Shown here piece after piece: positions 8,033 to 17,297 of a stretch of 64,000 nt of DNA. The DNA lies in NCBI RefSeq assembly GCF_029892425.1, contig NZ_JARXWB010000040.1, positions 1 through 64,000 of the forward strand, read 5' to 3'. The DNA comes from Bradyrhizobium sp. BR13661. Lineage in GTDB: Bacteria > Pseudomonadota > Alphaproteobacteria > Rhizobiales > Xanthobacteraceae. Below the pieces are notes generated by a model. That model was not told the origin of the DNA and made no database searches. It saw nothing but the letters and a program-made list of their open reading frames with translations. Every line of letters begins with the position of its first letter. The first letter of the stretch is position 1. The position numbers and the translations under genes were made by a program.

Positions 8033-8833
8033 CTAACGTCCCCCAAACACCCGGTCCAGCGCCGCGTCATACGTCGCCTGCACCAGCTCCGGATGCAGCT
8101 TCGCCAGCGCCTCCATCATCACGCCGGAATTGATCTCGAGCACGCGCCATTCGCCAACCACGCGCACCACGTCGATCGACGCAAAGCGGATGCCGATGGC
8201 TCGCGCAGCATCGACCGCGAGCCTCGCGCAAGCCGTTCGCACCTCGCCGTCCTCCAGCAACACCGGCTTGGCGCCGGCATCGAGATTGTGTCGCCAATCG
8301 TTGCCACGCTGCTTGCTGTAGACGACGAGGGGCACATCATCGAGCAGCACCACACGGACCTCGTCCTCGATCGCGACATAGGGTGAGATCACGAGCCCGG
8401 TGCTCATCGAAAAAACCTCGGCCGCCGCGTGGTCGAGCTGGGCCTCGGTCGTCACCTTGAACACCGATCGCCCGGATGTCCCTTCGTTCGGCTTCACTAC
8501 CACACCTTGCGGATGGGCGTGAAACAGCGCGAGCATGGCACCGCGCCAGGCGGGCCCGACAACTTTCTCGCCCAGCTTCGGATTGAGGAAGAGGTGATGC
8601 GGGATGCACGGCACGCCTTGAAGTGAGAGCGCCTCTGCTGTCGCCGATTTGTCGTTGGCGAGGCGGTGCGCGATCGCGCTGTTGAGGCCGATGTCGTAGC
8701 CGAACGCGAAGCGGCGCATCTCGCCGCGGCGCATCGCGATCAGCCAGCCGCCGGCGCGGACATCGACGTCGATGTCATGTGCCGCGCAATAGCGCCTGAT
8801 CGCCTGGACGAAGATCCGCTCGCCGCCTGCCAT
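8033..8833 (-). CDS. ATP-grasp protein, RimK/glutathione-synthase-like
   Basis: A 266-residue ATP-grasp domain protein, expected to join a carboxylate to an amine with ATP, though the substrates are unknown. It has the nucleotide-binding strand VVVKPNEGTSGRSVFKV, the EVRVVLLDDVPLVVYSK segment and the metal-binding end FASIDVVRVVGEWRVLEINSGVMMEAL, with the D and E-x-N expected for Mg2+. The start at 8833 (MAGGERIFVQAI) begins at the conserved region; upstream in-frame starts add 45 unrelated residues. It is a single gene, convergent with the binding-protein gene, so context gives no further clue. Confidence 0.72.
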   Translation of the reverse strand: MAGGERIFVQAIRRYCAAHDIDVDVRAGGWLIAMRRGEMRRFAFGYDIGLNSAIAHRLANDKSATAEALSLQGVPCIPHHLFLNPKLGEKVVGPAWRGAMLALFHAHPQGVVVKPNEGTSGRSVFKVTTEAQLDHAAAEVFSMSTGLVISPYVAIEDEVRVVLLDDVPLVVYSKQRGNDWRHNLDAGAKPVLLEDGEVRTACARLAVDAARAIGIRFASIDVVRVVGEWRVLEINSGVMMEALAKLHPELVQATYDAALDRVFGGR

Positions 8834-9201
8834 GTCCTGTTCCTGTCGCCAAAAGCCGCAAAAATGCGGGAAACGGCGCCAAAGCGGGGTGAAAGTCAGA
8901 GCTATTCTTAATGAAATTCTCGCGAGCGCGATGGAAATTAAGTGCTGCATTTGTGCCCGAAAGGGCAAAGAAATTGCCCTCTCGGGGCGCCCGACAGCAG
9001 ATCCATTAATGATGTGACCAATTCCGCCGCAAATGCCGCTTTGACCGGCATCAATTGCATCCGGAACGAGGTTGATTATTGGTCGTAATGGCGTAGATCA
9101 CACACGCGAAATCCTCCGCCATGGCAATGGTGTCCGCCCGGTTTTCAGGGCCGGGCAACGCTTTTGCCCTAAAACCGCAGACATTCGGAATATCGAAAAT
9201 C
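8834..9201. other. Intergenic region between divergent genes, possible structured leader
   Basis: This 368-base region separates the ATP-grasp gene and fpr and holds no convincing gene. It is more AT-rich than its surroundings, as expected for promoters of both genes. At 8954-8967 TGCCC-GAAA-GGGCA forms a GNRA-type tetraloop hairpin, followed by a second GCCC/GGGGC pairing. TTGACC at about 9037 is a possible -35 element for fpr, but I find no convincing -10 at the right distance. Confidence 0.35.
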
Positions 9202-9975
9202 ATGAGCGCGTTTTACCGAGAGAAGGTCCTTTCCGTCCACCACTGGACCGACACGTTGTTCAGCTTCCGCGCCACGCGCGACACCGGCTTCCGCTTCCAG
9301 AACGGCCAGTTCGCCATGATCGGCCTCGAGGTCGATGGCCGTCCGCTGCTGCGTGCCTACAGCATGGCCAGCGCCAACCACGAGGAAGAGCTCGAGTTCT
9401 TCTCGATCAAGGTGCAGGACGGTCCTCTGACCTCGCGCCTGCAGAAGATCAAGGAGGGCGACACCATCCTGGTCGGCCGCAAGGCGACCGGCACGCTGAT
9501 CACCGACAACCTCATCCCCGGCAAGCGGCTGATGCTGCTCTCGACCGGCACTGGCCTTGCGCCTTTCGCCAGCCTGATCAAGGACCCCGAGGTCTATGAG
9601 CAGTTCGAGAGCATCGTGCTCGTGCACGGCTGCCGCCAGGTCTCCGAGCTCGCTTATGGCGAGAAGCTCGTCGCCAATCTGCGCGAGGACGAATTGTTCG
9701 GTGAGTTGCTCGCGGACAAGCTGATCTATTATCCGACCGTGACCCGCGAGCCGTTCCGCAACCGCGGCCGCATCACCGACCTCATCAACTCCGAGCAGAT
9801 CTTCAACGACATCGGACAGGGTCCGCTGAACATCGAGACCGACCGCGTCATGATGTGCGGCAGCCCGGCGATGCTGGAAGAGCTGAAGACGATGTTCGAA
9901 AGCCGCAACTTCGTCGAAGGAAGCGGCAACAAGCCCGGCCATTTCGTGATCGAGAAGGCGTTCGTCGAGCGCTGA
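9202..9975 (+). CDS. fpr: Ferredoxin--NADP reductase
   Basis: A bacterial-type FAD flavoprotein (257 aa) that passes electrons between NADPH and ferredoxin or flavodoxin. The FAD site RAYSMAS (residues about 50-56), the NADP phosphate-binding loop STGTGLAPFASLIKD and the C-terminal PGHFVIEKAFVER are all characteristic of Fpr, and the length is exactly typical. The start ATG 9202 (MSAFYREKVLSVHHWTDTLF) matches family N-termini; an ORF extension upstream is not conserved-looking. It is monocistronic. Fpr genes of this type usually answer to oxidative stress, but no operator is evident here. Confidence 0.93.
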   Translation: MSAFYREKVLSVHHWTDTLFSFRATRDTGFRFQNGQFAMIGLEVDGRPLLRAYSMASANHEEELEFFSIKVQDGPLTSRLQKIKEGDTILVGRKATGTLITDNLIPGKRLMLLSTGTGLAPFASLIKDPEVYEQFESIVLVHGCRQVSELAYGEKLVANLREDELFGELLADKLIYYPTVTREPFRNRGRITDLINSEQIFNDIGQGPLNIETDRVMMCGSPAMLEELKTMFESRNFVEGSGNKPGHFVIEKAFVER

Positions 9976-10000
9976 TTGGCGTTCGCTCTCAGGGGTCAGA

Positions 10001-10120
10001 GTCGTCCTGGCGATAGCCAGGACCCATAGCCACCGAGTCAAATTTGGCGAAGGCTGGTTGTTGTCAACCTTCGCACAACCCTGGTCTGGGGTAATGGGTC
10101 CTGGCTTTCGCCAGGACGAC
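10001..10120. repeat. Dispersed palindromic repeat, second copy
   Basis: Outer arms GTCGTCCTGG(CGATAG)CCAGGACCCAT and ATGGGTCCTGGCTTTCGCCAGGACGAC are inverted relative to each other, with two small hairpins at the ends. The design and end sequence match the copy at 82-187 and, more distantly, 41191-41350. It lies just downstream of fpr and may also end its transcript. Confidence 0.6.
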
Positions 10121-10373
10121 GGCGGTCGGTAAAGCCTCCTGCTGAGCTGAGCCCTGCCATGCCCGCCGCTGCTGCAGTGCAGCAGTCTAACCTCTCGGTG
10201 GATTGATTTTTCTCGACCGAATTCGCTAGCCTGAAACAAGCGCTGCGTCATATCCGTATGGCAGGTGCGGGCGTATCATACCGCCTGATGCTGGCGAGAG
10301 GGTGGGAATCGTGGCCGACAACAACAAGACGCAGGAATCGCCCAAACGTTTGCCGTTGGCGGAAGAGGGGATC

Positions 10374-11999
10374 ATGGAAACCCTGCTGCTGCCGTTCTCG
10401 CCGCGCTTCATCATCCTCACGATCTGCGCGGTCGTCACCGCGCTCCTGATCGGCATCGCCATCGTGGACCGCAGGATCTTCGACATCCTGCTGGTGCCGA
10501 TCGCGATCTTCGGCGCGCTGACGCTGCTCGGCGTCCGCGACCTCATGCAGAAGAGTCACGCGGTGCTGCGCAACTATCCGATCTCGGCGCATATCCGCTT
10601 CCTGCTCGAAGAGATCAGGCCGGAGATGCGGCAGTATTTCTTCGAGAGCGAAAAGGACGGCATGCCGTTCTCGCGCGACATTCGCGCGGTCGTCTATCAG
10701 CGCGCCAAGATGCAACTCGACAAGCGTCCGTTCGGCACCCAGGAGGACGTCTATCGCGAGGGCTATGAGTGGATGCATCACTCGGTATCGCCGAAGGCGC
10801 ATGCCGAGGAGAAGTTTCGTATCACCATCGGCGGGCCGGATTGCGCGAAGCCTTATTCGGCCTCGGTGTTCAACATCTCGGCCATGAGCTTTGGTGCGCT
10901 CAGCCCGAACGCGGTGCGCGCGCTCAATGCCGGCGCCAAGAAGGGCGGCTTCGCCCATGACACCGGCGAGGGCGGCTTCAGCCCCTATCACGCCGAGATG
11001 GGGGGCGACATCATCTGGGAGATCGGCTCCGGCTATTTCGGCTGCCGTCATCTCGACGGCAGCTTTGATCCGGAGGCGTTCGCGCGGGTCGCGAGCCAGG
11101 ACCAGATCAAGATGGTCGAGCTCAAGATCAGCCAAGGCGCCAAGCCCGGGCATGGCGGCGTGCTGCCGGCGGCGAAAGTCTCGGAAGAAATCTCCAAGAT
11201 CCGCGGCGTCTCGATGGGCGAGGACTGCATCTCACCGGCCTCGCATCGCGCCTTCTCCACGCCCGTCGGCATGATGCAGTTCATCGCCGAGATGCGAAAG
11301 CTCTCCGGCGGCAAGCCGGCCGGCTTCAAGCTCTGCATCGGCCACCCCTGGGAATTTCTGGCGATCTGCAAGGCGATGCTGGAGACCGGCATCTATCCTG
11401 ATTTCATCGTCGTCGACGGCAACGAGGGCGGCACCGGTGCTGCGCCGCTGGAGTTCATGGACCATCTGGGCATGCCGATGCGCGAGGGCGTCAATTTCGT
11501 CCACAATGCGCTGATCGGCATCAATGCGCGCGACCGCATCAGGCTTGGTGCGTCCGGCAAGATCGCCACCGCCTTCGACATGGCGCGCGCGATGGCGATC
11601 GGCGCCGATTATTGCAACTCGGCGCGCGGCTTCATGTTCTCGCTCGGCTGCATCCAGTCGCTGAGCTGCCACACCGACCGCTGCCCGACTGGCGTTGCGA
11701 CCCAGGATCCGACGCGAGCGCGTGCGCTCTATGTGCCGCTCAAGATCGACCGCGTGCACAATTATCACCACGCCACGCTTCACTCGCTGACGGAGCTGAT
11801 CGCCGCGGCCGGCCTCGAGCATCCGCAGGAATTGCGCCCGATCCACTTCAGTCAGCGGACGTCGACGACCCACGTGCAATCCTTCGCCCAGCTCTATCCG
11901 GCGCTGCGTCCGGGCGAGCTCCTGGAAGGCACGGAGGATCCGCGCTTCCGCGACGCCTGGCGGATGGCGCGAGCGGAGACGTTCCAGCCGGCGCTGTGA
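10374..11999 (+). CDS. FMN-binding glutamate synthase family protein
   Basis: A stand-alone relative of the synthase domain of glutamate synthase (541 aa from ATG 10374). An N-terminal hydrophobic hairpin (about residues 8-50) suggests membrane attachment. The catalytic barrel carries FNISAMSFGALSPNA, the FMN-binding KPGHGGVLPAAKV, VDGNEGGTGAAP and the cysteine cluster CIQSLSCHTDRCPTGVATQDP expected to bind an iron-sulfur cluster. GTG 10311 with GAGAGGG is an alternative start adding 21 polar residues, but ATG 10374 has AAGAGGGG directly before it. There is no glutaminase domain, so it probably acts on another nitrogen or oxidised substrate; the true reaction is unknown. Confidence 0.85.
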   Translation: METLLLPFSPRFIILTICAVVTALLIGIAIVDRRIFDILLVPIAIFGALTLLGVRDLMQKSHAVLRNYPISAHIRFLLEEIRPEMRQYFFESEKDGMPFSRDIRAVVYQRAKMQLDKRPFGTQEDVYREGYEWMHHSVSPKAHAEEKFRITIGGPDCAKPYSASVFNISAMSFGALSPNAVRALNAGAKKGGFAHDTGEGGFSPYHAEMGGDIIWEIGSGYFGCRHLDGSFDPEAFARVASQDQIKMVELKISQGAKPGHGGVLPAAKVSEEISKIRGVSMGEDCISPASHRAFSTPVGMMQFIAEMRKLSGGKPAGFKLCIGHPWEFLAICKAMLETGIYPDFIVVDGNEGGTGAAPLEFMDHLGMPMREGVNFVHNALIGINARDRIRLGASGKIATAFDMARAMAIGADYCNSARGFMFSLGCIQSLSCHTDRCPTGVATQDPTRARALYVPLKIDRVHNYHHATLHSLTELIAAAGLEHPQELRPIHFSQRTSTTHVQSFAQLYPALRPGELLEGTEDPRFRDAWRMARAETFQPAL

Positions 12000-12097
12000 G
12001 CACTGGTGCGCGGGTCTTGCCCCGCCCGTTGGTGCAAATTCAGGGCAGCAAGGTTGGCGCTTAACGGTTGATTCAGCTTTGGGTGTAGATTCAGCCC

Positions 12098-12337
12098 ATG
12101 GACGAGCGTCGCAACAAGGCCAGGCACCGCGTACTGAAGGCTGGAACCATCGAGTTCGGCGGCGGCGCGATCGACTGCACCGTCCGGAACTTCTCCGACA
12201 ACGGCGCCGCTCTCGACGTCACCAGCCCGGTCGGCATTCCCGAGCATTTCACCTTGAACATCAAGGCCGACGGCACGCATCTCGCCTGCACCGTGGTGTG
12301 GCGCAAGGAAAAGCGGATCGGCGTGCGGTTCGGGTGA
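12098..12337 (+). CDS. PilZ domain protein, putative c-di-GMP receptor
   Basis: A single-domain 79-residue PilZ protein. The c-di-GMP-binding signature is present as RHRVLKAGTI (RxxxR-like: R10-H-R12) near the N-terminus and CTVRNFSDNGAALDV (a D/NxSxxG pattern with N-F-S-D-N-G) at about residues 26-40, ending with KRIGVRFG. Such proteins bind c-di-GMP and change motility or polysaccharide output. The gene ends eight bases from the convergent CorC-type gene. A PAS-GGDEF-EAL protein that could alter c-di-GMP is encoded 31 kb away in this window, but no direct link is shown. Confidence 0.8.
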   Translation: MDERRNKARHRVLKAGTIEFGGGAIDCTVRNFSDNGAALDVTSPVGIPEHFTLNIKADGTHLACTVVWRKEKRIGVRFG

Positions 12338-12345
12338 GGGCGCGC

Positions 12346-13644
12346 TCACCCCGTCTCCACCTCACTTGACCGGCTCGCCAGAATCTTGTCGATCCTCCTG
12401 CCGTCGAGATCGACCACCTCGATATGCCAGCCGGCGAAGTCGAACGCGTCACCGACATCAGGCAGCACGGTGAATTGCTGCAGCACGAGGCCTGCCACCG
12501 TGTTGTAGCGGTGATGCGGCGGCAGCTCGACGCTGAGCAACTCGCCGAACTCGTCGACCGGCATCCAGCCCGAGACCAGCAGTGAGCCGTCTGCGCGCCT
12601 GACATAAGCCGGCTCAGGCGGGCCTTCCTCGGAATGGAAGGCGCCGACGATCGCTTCCAGAATATCCGCCGCCGTCACCACGCCCTCGAAGGCGCCGTAT
12701 TCGTCATGGACGAGGCCGATATGCACGGGCGCCGCCTTCAGGATCGCGAGCACGTCGCGCGCGTCGGCGGATGCCGGGATGATCGGCGTCTCGCGCACCA
12801 GGGCGCGCAGATCGGGCGTGCGCTCGCGCATATAGGCAACCAGCAGATCCTTGGCCTGCAGCACGCCGATCGGCTTGTCGCGATCACCGTCGCAGACGGG
12901 AAAGCGCGAATGCGGGCTCTTGGCAATCAGCGCCTGGATCGCTGCCTGATCATCGTTCAGGTCGATCTCGTCGACCTCCGTGCGCGGCGTCATCACGGCG
13001 CCGACCGGGCGGTCGCCGAGCCGCATGACGCCAGCGATCATTTCCTTCTCGCCGGGCTCGAGCACGCCGGCGCTCGCGGCCTCGCTGACGAGATGGTGGA
13101 TCTCGTCCTCGGACACTTTTTCCTCGGATTTGCCGCCACGGCCGAGCAGGGTGAGGATCAGCTTGCCGGAGACGTCGAGCAGAAACACCAGTGGCAGCGA
13201 GACCTTCGCAAGCACGTCCATCGCCGGCGCGACCTTGACCGCGATGCTTTCAGGGTCGCGCAGCGCTACCTGCTTCGGCACCAGCTCGCCGACAATCAGG
13301 GTCGCGTAGGTGATGAGCGTGACGACGATGCCGACGCCGACGATGTCGGCGACGCCGGCCGAGAGACCAAGCTCGACCAGCCATTGCGTCAGCCGCTGCC
13401 CGAGCGTCGCACCGGAGAATGCACCGGAGAGTACGCCGACCAGCGTGATGCCGATCTGCACCGTCGAGAGGAACTTTCCGGGATCGGCGGCCAACGTTAG
13501 CGCGCGCTTCGCGCCCGGCACACCCTTGGCGGCTAGCAGCGACAGCCTCGCGGGCCGCGACGAGACCACGGCGAGCTCGGACATGGAGAGCAGGCCGTTG
13601 ATGACGATCAGGACGACAACGATGAGAAGTTCGACGGAGAGCAT
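12346..13644 (-). CDS. CNNM/CorC-HlyC family membrane protein with CBS domains
   Basis: A 432-residue inner-membrane protein. Residues 1-185 form the DUF21/CNNM transmembrane domain with hydrophobic segments (LSVELLIVVVLIVINGLLSMSELAVVSSRPARLS, VGVLSGAFSGAT, IVVTLITYATLIVGELVPKQVAL). Two CBS domains follow (about 205-325, including MTPRTEVDEID), and the C-terminus is a CorC_HlyC domain (DGSLLVSGWMPVDEF). The family is linked to Mg2+/Co2+ efflux and metal tolerance, possibly with adenine nucleotide sensing through CBS. I start at ATG 13644; the longer frame to 13737 adds a segment without family character. Confidence 0.85.
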   Translation of the reverse strand: MLSVELLIVVVLIVINGLLSMSELAVVSSRPARLSLLAAKGVPGAKRALTLAADPGKFLSTVQIGITLVGVLSGAFSGATLGQRLTQWLVELGLSAGVADIVGVGIVVTLITYATLIVGELVPKQVALRDPESIAVKVAPAMDVLAKVSLPLVFLLDVSGKLILTLLGRGGKSEEKVSEDEIHHLVSEAASAGVLEPGEKEMIAGVMRLGDRPVGAVMTPRTEVDEIDLNDDQAAIQALIAKSPHSRFPVCDGDRDKPIGVLQAKDLLVAYMRERTPDLRALVRETPIIPASADARDVLAILKAAPVHIGLVHDEYGAFEGVVTAADILEAIVGAFHSEEGPPEPAYVRRADGSLLVSGWMPVDEFGELLSVELPPHHRYNTVAGLVLQQFTVLPDVGDAFDFAGWHIEVVDLDGRRIDKILASRSSEVETG

Positions 13645-13891
13645 GGACGTTCCGAGGGTAAGCGAGTGTGGCCGCGGATCGCAGCGCACGCATTGATATG
13701 GGTATTCTGTGAGGAAATGCCGGAAATCCTGTCGCATTTACCCCGCGGGGAACCTTGGCGGCTGCAGCATCAGGGTGGGGCTGCGAGGATCTGACACACC
13801 GCGGAACTACGGATCGTTGCTTAACGGGCTCTTAGTGGCCGCCAGTTAGGTTTTCCGACAATTTGCAGAAGTGTATTCGGGGACCCTGAGG

Positions 13892-15967
13892 ATGCGGATC
13901 GGGAAGCTATTTGCACTGTCGATGCTGACGGTGACGGTCTTTGCAGTCGTGCTTGGCGCGGAGGTGCTGATACCCCAGACGCGCATCTTCACCGACCGAT
14001 CCGACGCGATCAAGCGAGTCGATGCGTTCGGCACGATCCTGATGGTCAGCCAGCAGGTCGCCGGCCTTCGCGCCCCCTACATCTCTCCCATCTTTCAGGA
14101 GGGAGCTGCGACGCAGGCTCAGATCGATGTCACGACGAAGGCTGCGAAAGCGGCCGAAGCCTCCTTCGAGAGCGCAAGGCGCGCCCTCCTGGTGCTGGAT
14201 GACGGCGCTGCGATGGCCGAAAACCTCGATCGCGCAGCGCGGCGGCTGAAGGACATCACCACGGCTGCAGATCGTGCGATGAGCGTTCCCCTCGTTGGGC
14301 GCGATAGTGTTGCGATCAAGGGCTTCCTTCCTGCCGTTGCCGAGGTCATCACCAACATCGAGCCGATCATGAACCGGCTGGAGGGGAGGGTCGTGGATGC
14401 CGATTCCTCGCTGGCAGCGCTGTTGAGCCTGGCGCGGACGGCGCAGGATCTCCGCGTCTCGGCCGGCAACCGTGCCGCGACGCTGTCGCCGGCGCTCTCC
14501 GCGCGCCGTCCGCTGCTGACGGCTGAGTTCTCTCTGATGGATCGCTTGCAAGGGCGTGTCGAGGCCGATCGCGAGCGGATCGCGGCCGGCATCGACCAGC
14601 TCGGCAATCCGCCGCGCATCGCCGCCGCGTTCAAGGCGGCGAACGAGTCTTATTTTGGAAAAGCCGCGCCAGTGGTTGAAAAGGAGATGCCCGCTGCGCG
14701 CGCCGACGGCAAGTACAGCGTCACGAACGAAGAGTTTGCGAACTTGATCGTCCCCGCCATCCAGATGTTCTTCGGCGTGCGCGACGCCGCGCTGGCGGAA
14801 GCGGCCGAGCGCGCCTCGGCTGCCCGCAGCGGCGCGCTGGCGATGCTCGGGCTCGCGGCCGTCGCCGTGCTGGCGTTGCTCGGGACGCTGGCCGGTGTGA
14901 CCACGATGCTGCGTCGCCGCGTCGTGACGCCGTTGGCGAAGCTCGCGGGCGTGATCGGCGCGCTTGCCGCCGGACGGCACGAGGTCGAGATTCCGGCGAC
15001 GGGCCGCGACGACGAGATCGGTCAGGTTGCCGGGTCGTTGCTGCATTTCAAGGATTCGCTGCTCGCCCAGAAGGCCGCCGACGAGGCGGCCGCGATCGAG
15101 GCCGAGGCGAAGCTCAAGCGCGGCCAGCGCGTGGACCAGATCGCGCGCGATTTCGAAGCCATGATCGGCGATGTCATCAACACCGTCGCGTCGGCCTCCT
15201 CGGACCTGGAGGTCTCGGCGGGAACGCTGACGAGCACGGCCGAACAGTCCGAGCAGGTCACCGCAACCGTCGCAGCCGCCTCCGAGCAGGCCTCCACCAA
15301 TGTGCAGACCGTTGCGGCGGCGGCGGAGGAGATGGCCTCGTCGGTCGACGAAATCGGCCGGCAGGTTCAGGACTCCGCGCGCGTCGCCGGGGAAGCCGTG
15401 CAGCAGGCCGAGCGGACCAACGATCATGTCGGCGAGCTCGCCAAGGCGGCGGGGCGGATCGGGGACGTCGTCGAACTCATCAGCCAGATCGCGGGCCAGA
15501 CCAATCTTCTGGCGCTCAACGCCACCATCGAGGCGGCGCGTGCCGGCGAGGCCGGACGCGGCTTCGCAGTGGTCGCCTCCGAGGTCAAGGCGCTGGCCGA
15601 GCAGACCGCCAAGGCCACCGGCGAGATCAGCCAGCAGATATCAGGCATCCAGGCCGCGACCGAGGATTCCGTCGGCGCCATCAAGGCGATCGGTGACACC
15701 ATCACAAGGATGTCGGAGATCGCATCCGCGATCGCCTCGGCGGTCGAGGAGCAGGGCGCGGCGACACGCGAGATTTCCCGCAACGTGCAGCAGGCGGCGC
15801 GCGGCACCCAGCAGGTTTCCGCCAGCATCGTCGACGTGCAGCACGGCGCGAGCCAGACCGGATCGGCATCCGCCAGCGTCCTCGCTGCGGCCAGATCGCT
15901 GTCCGGCGAAAGCACCCGTCTCAAGACCGAGGTCGGAAAATTCCTCGACGCGATCCGCGCGGCGTAG
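13892..15967 (+). CDS. Methyl-accepting chemotaxis protein
   Basis: A 691-residue chemoreceptor. TM1 is at residues 5-25, a mostly helical periplasmic sensor of about 280 residues follows, and TM2 lies near 310-335 (ALAMLGLAAVAVLALLGTLAGVTTML). A HAMP domain follows (RRRVVTPLAKLAGVIGALAAGRHEVEIP). The signalling hairpin has the near-invariant tip LISQIAGQTNLLALNATIEAARAGEAGRGFAVVASEVKALAEQ, split here only by description. ATG 13892 has GGGG nine bases upstream; GTG 13871 is less likely. It ends three bases from the convergent ABC ATPase gene. The ligand is not identifiable, and no che genes are nearby. Confidence 0.92.
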   Translation: MRIGKLFALSMLTVTVFAVVLGAEVLIPQTRIFTDRSDAIKRVDAFGTILMVSQQVAGLRAPYISPIFQEGAATQAQIDVTTKAAKAAEASFESARRALLVLDDGAAMAENLDRAARRLKDITTAADRAMSVPLVGRDSVAIKGFLPAVAEVITNIEPIMNRLEGRVVDADSSLAALLSLARTAQDLRVSAGNRAATLSPALSARRPLLTAEFSLMDRLQGRVEADRERIAAGIDQLGNPPRIAAAFKAANESYFGKAAPVVEKEMPAARADGKYSVTNEEFANLIVPAIQMFFGVRDAALAEAAERASAARSGALAMLGLAAVAVLALLGTLAGVTTMLRRRVVTPLAKLAGVIGALAAGRHEVEIPATGRDDEIGQVAGSLLHFKDSLLAQKAADEAAAIEAEAKLKRGQRVDQIARDFEAMIGDVINTVASASSDLEVSAGTLTSTAEQSEQVTATVAAASEQASTNVQTVAAAAEEMASSVDEIGRQVQDSARVAGEAVQQAERTNDHVGELAKAAGRIGDVVELISQIAGQTNLLALNATIEAARAGEAGRGFAVVASEVKALAEQTAKATGEISQQISGIQAATEDSVGAIKAIGDTITRMSEIASAIASAVEEQGAATREISRNVQQAARGTQQVSASIVDVQHGASQTGSASASVLAAARSLSGESTRLKTEVGKFLDAIRAA

Positions 15968-15970
15968 GCG

Positions 15971-17284
15971 TCAGGCAGTCTCGCCGGGATTCTCCAGGCT
16001 GAACGTCTCCGATTGCTCGTCATAGGCGAACAGCTCTGCATAACGGCCCCAAGACACCACGGTCTTCAGCGTCTCGTCCGCATAATCCTCGGACATGTAG
16101 TCTTCGAGCTCGTTGCGGAACCGCGCCGCAGGCGCGGTGTGCGAGGGCCGTTCGTCGAGCACGCGGCGGATCAGGCCCATCACCGGGACGTAGGTGACGA
16201 GATGCTCGGCGAAGAGCTTTTTGCGTGCGTCGGTCTCGAGATGGGCGAAGCGCTTGCCTGCGTCGGTGAGCATCAGATCGCCCTCGCTCAGCTGGGCGAA
16301 CCGCAACAGTTGCAGCGACTCGCCGAGATGCAGGATTTCGTCGGCTTCGAGCTGAAGCTGGCTCGCCAGTACCGGCAGGTCGGCATGTCCGTTGTAGGGC
16401 GCGTTCGCCAGTGTCTCGATCAGGCCGGATAGCACGTTGGACGACACATGGTGCAGCGTCATGCCGACGCCGGTGCCGGGGATGCCTTCGATCGCCGGTG
16501 CTCTCGGCTCCGCGCGCTGGGTCATGCGCGCATAGATGCTGTCGACGAGCTGGCGGAAATGCGGGTCGAGCCGGTTGCGTGGATGGCCCAGCTCGACCTT
16601 GATCTCGGCCGCGACACGGCCCGGGTTCGACGAAAACACCAGGATGCGGTCGCACATTAGCACCGCCTCCTCGATGTTGTGCGTGACCATGAGGATCGAT
16701 TTAATCGGCAGGCGGCCCTCCATCCAGAGATCGATCAGGTCGGTGCGCAGCGTTTCGGCGGTGAGCACGTCGAGCGCCGAGAAGGGTTCGTCCATCAGCA
16801 GCATGTCAGGGTGCACGACCAGTGCGCGGGCAAAGCCGACGCGCTGGCGCATGCCGCCCGACAACTCCTTGGGAAAGGCCGATTCGAATCCGTCGAGGCC
16901 GATCAGGTCGATCGCGGCGAGGGCGCGCTTGCGCCGTTCGGCAGCATCGACGCCAAGCGCCTCCAGCCCGAGCTCGACGTTTTGCAGCACCGTCAGCCAG
17001 GGAAATAGCGCGAACGACTGGAACACCATGGCGACGCCGTTCGGCGGTCCTGCGATGATCTCGCCCCGGCAGGTTGCCTGTCCCGTCGACGGAGCGATCA
17101 GGCCGGCGATGATCCGCAGCAGCGTGGACTTGCCGGACCCCGAACGGCCAAGCAAGCCGACGATCTCGCCGGAGCGGATCGTCAGATCGACCTTCTCCAG
17201 CACCAGCAGCTGTTCACCGCTTCCCTTCGGAAAGTATCGGCAGACACCGCGGATATCGATGAGCGCAGGGGGTTGATCGAGCAT
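15971..17284 (-). CDS. ABC transporter ATPase with C-terminal AAA-associated domain
   Basis: A nitrate/sulfonate/taurine-type ABC ATPase (437 aa), last gene of a three-gene unit. Walker A is GRSGSGKST (about 46-54), the Q-loop FQSFALFPW, the signature LSGGMRQRVGFARAL, Walker B LLMDEPFSALD and the switch histidine VTHNIEEAV. About 160 further residues beyond the nucleotide-binding domain match the AAA-associated C-terminal domain (PF09821-like), probably regulatory. GAGGAG sits eight bases before ATG 17284, 13 bases after the permease stop. Together with the double-domain permease it should drive import across the inner membrane; no binding-protein gene is in the unit. Confidence 0.88.
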   Translation of the reverse strand: MLDQPPALIDIRGVCRYFPKGSGEQLLVLEKVDLTIRSGEIVGLLGRSGSGKSTLLRIIAGLIAPSTGQATCRGEIIAGPPNGVAMVFQSFALFPWLTVLQNVELGLEALGVDAAERRKRALAAIDLIGLDGFESAFPKELSGGMRQRVGFARALVVHPDMLLMDEPFSALDVLTAETLRTDLIDLWMEGRLPIKSILMVTHNIEEAVLMCDRILVFSSNPGRVAAEIKVELGHPRNRLDPHFRQLVDSIYARMTQRAEPRAPAIEGIPGTGVGMTLHHVSSNVLSGLIETLANAPYNGHADLPVLASQLQLEADEILHLGESLQLLRFAQLSEGDLMLTDAGKRFAHLETDARKKLFAEHLVTYVPVMGLIRRVLDERPSHTAPAARFRNELEDYMSEDYADETLKTVVSWGRYAELFAYDEQSETFSLENPGETA

Positions 17285-17297
17285 GATGATCTCCTCG

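Noticed and set aside
9169..10251. 360-codon minus-strand open frame over fpr and the repeat
   Set aside because: It crosses an intergenic palindrome and is antisense to fpr, which has all family motifs.
13907..15427. 506-codon minus-strand open frame
   Set aside because: It is the antisense shadow of a chemoreceptor gene; the long opening follows from GC-rich third positions.
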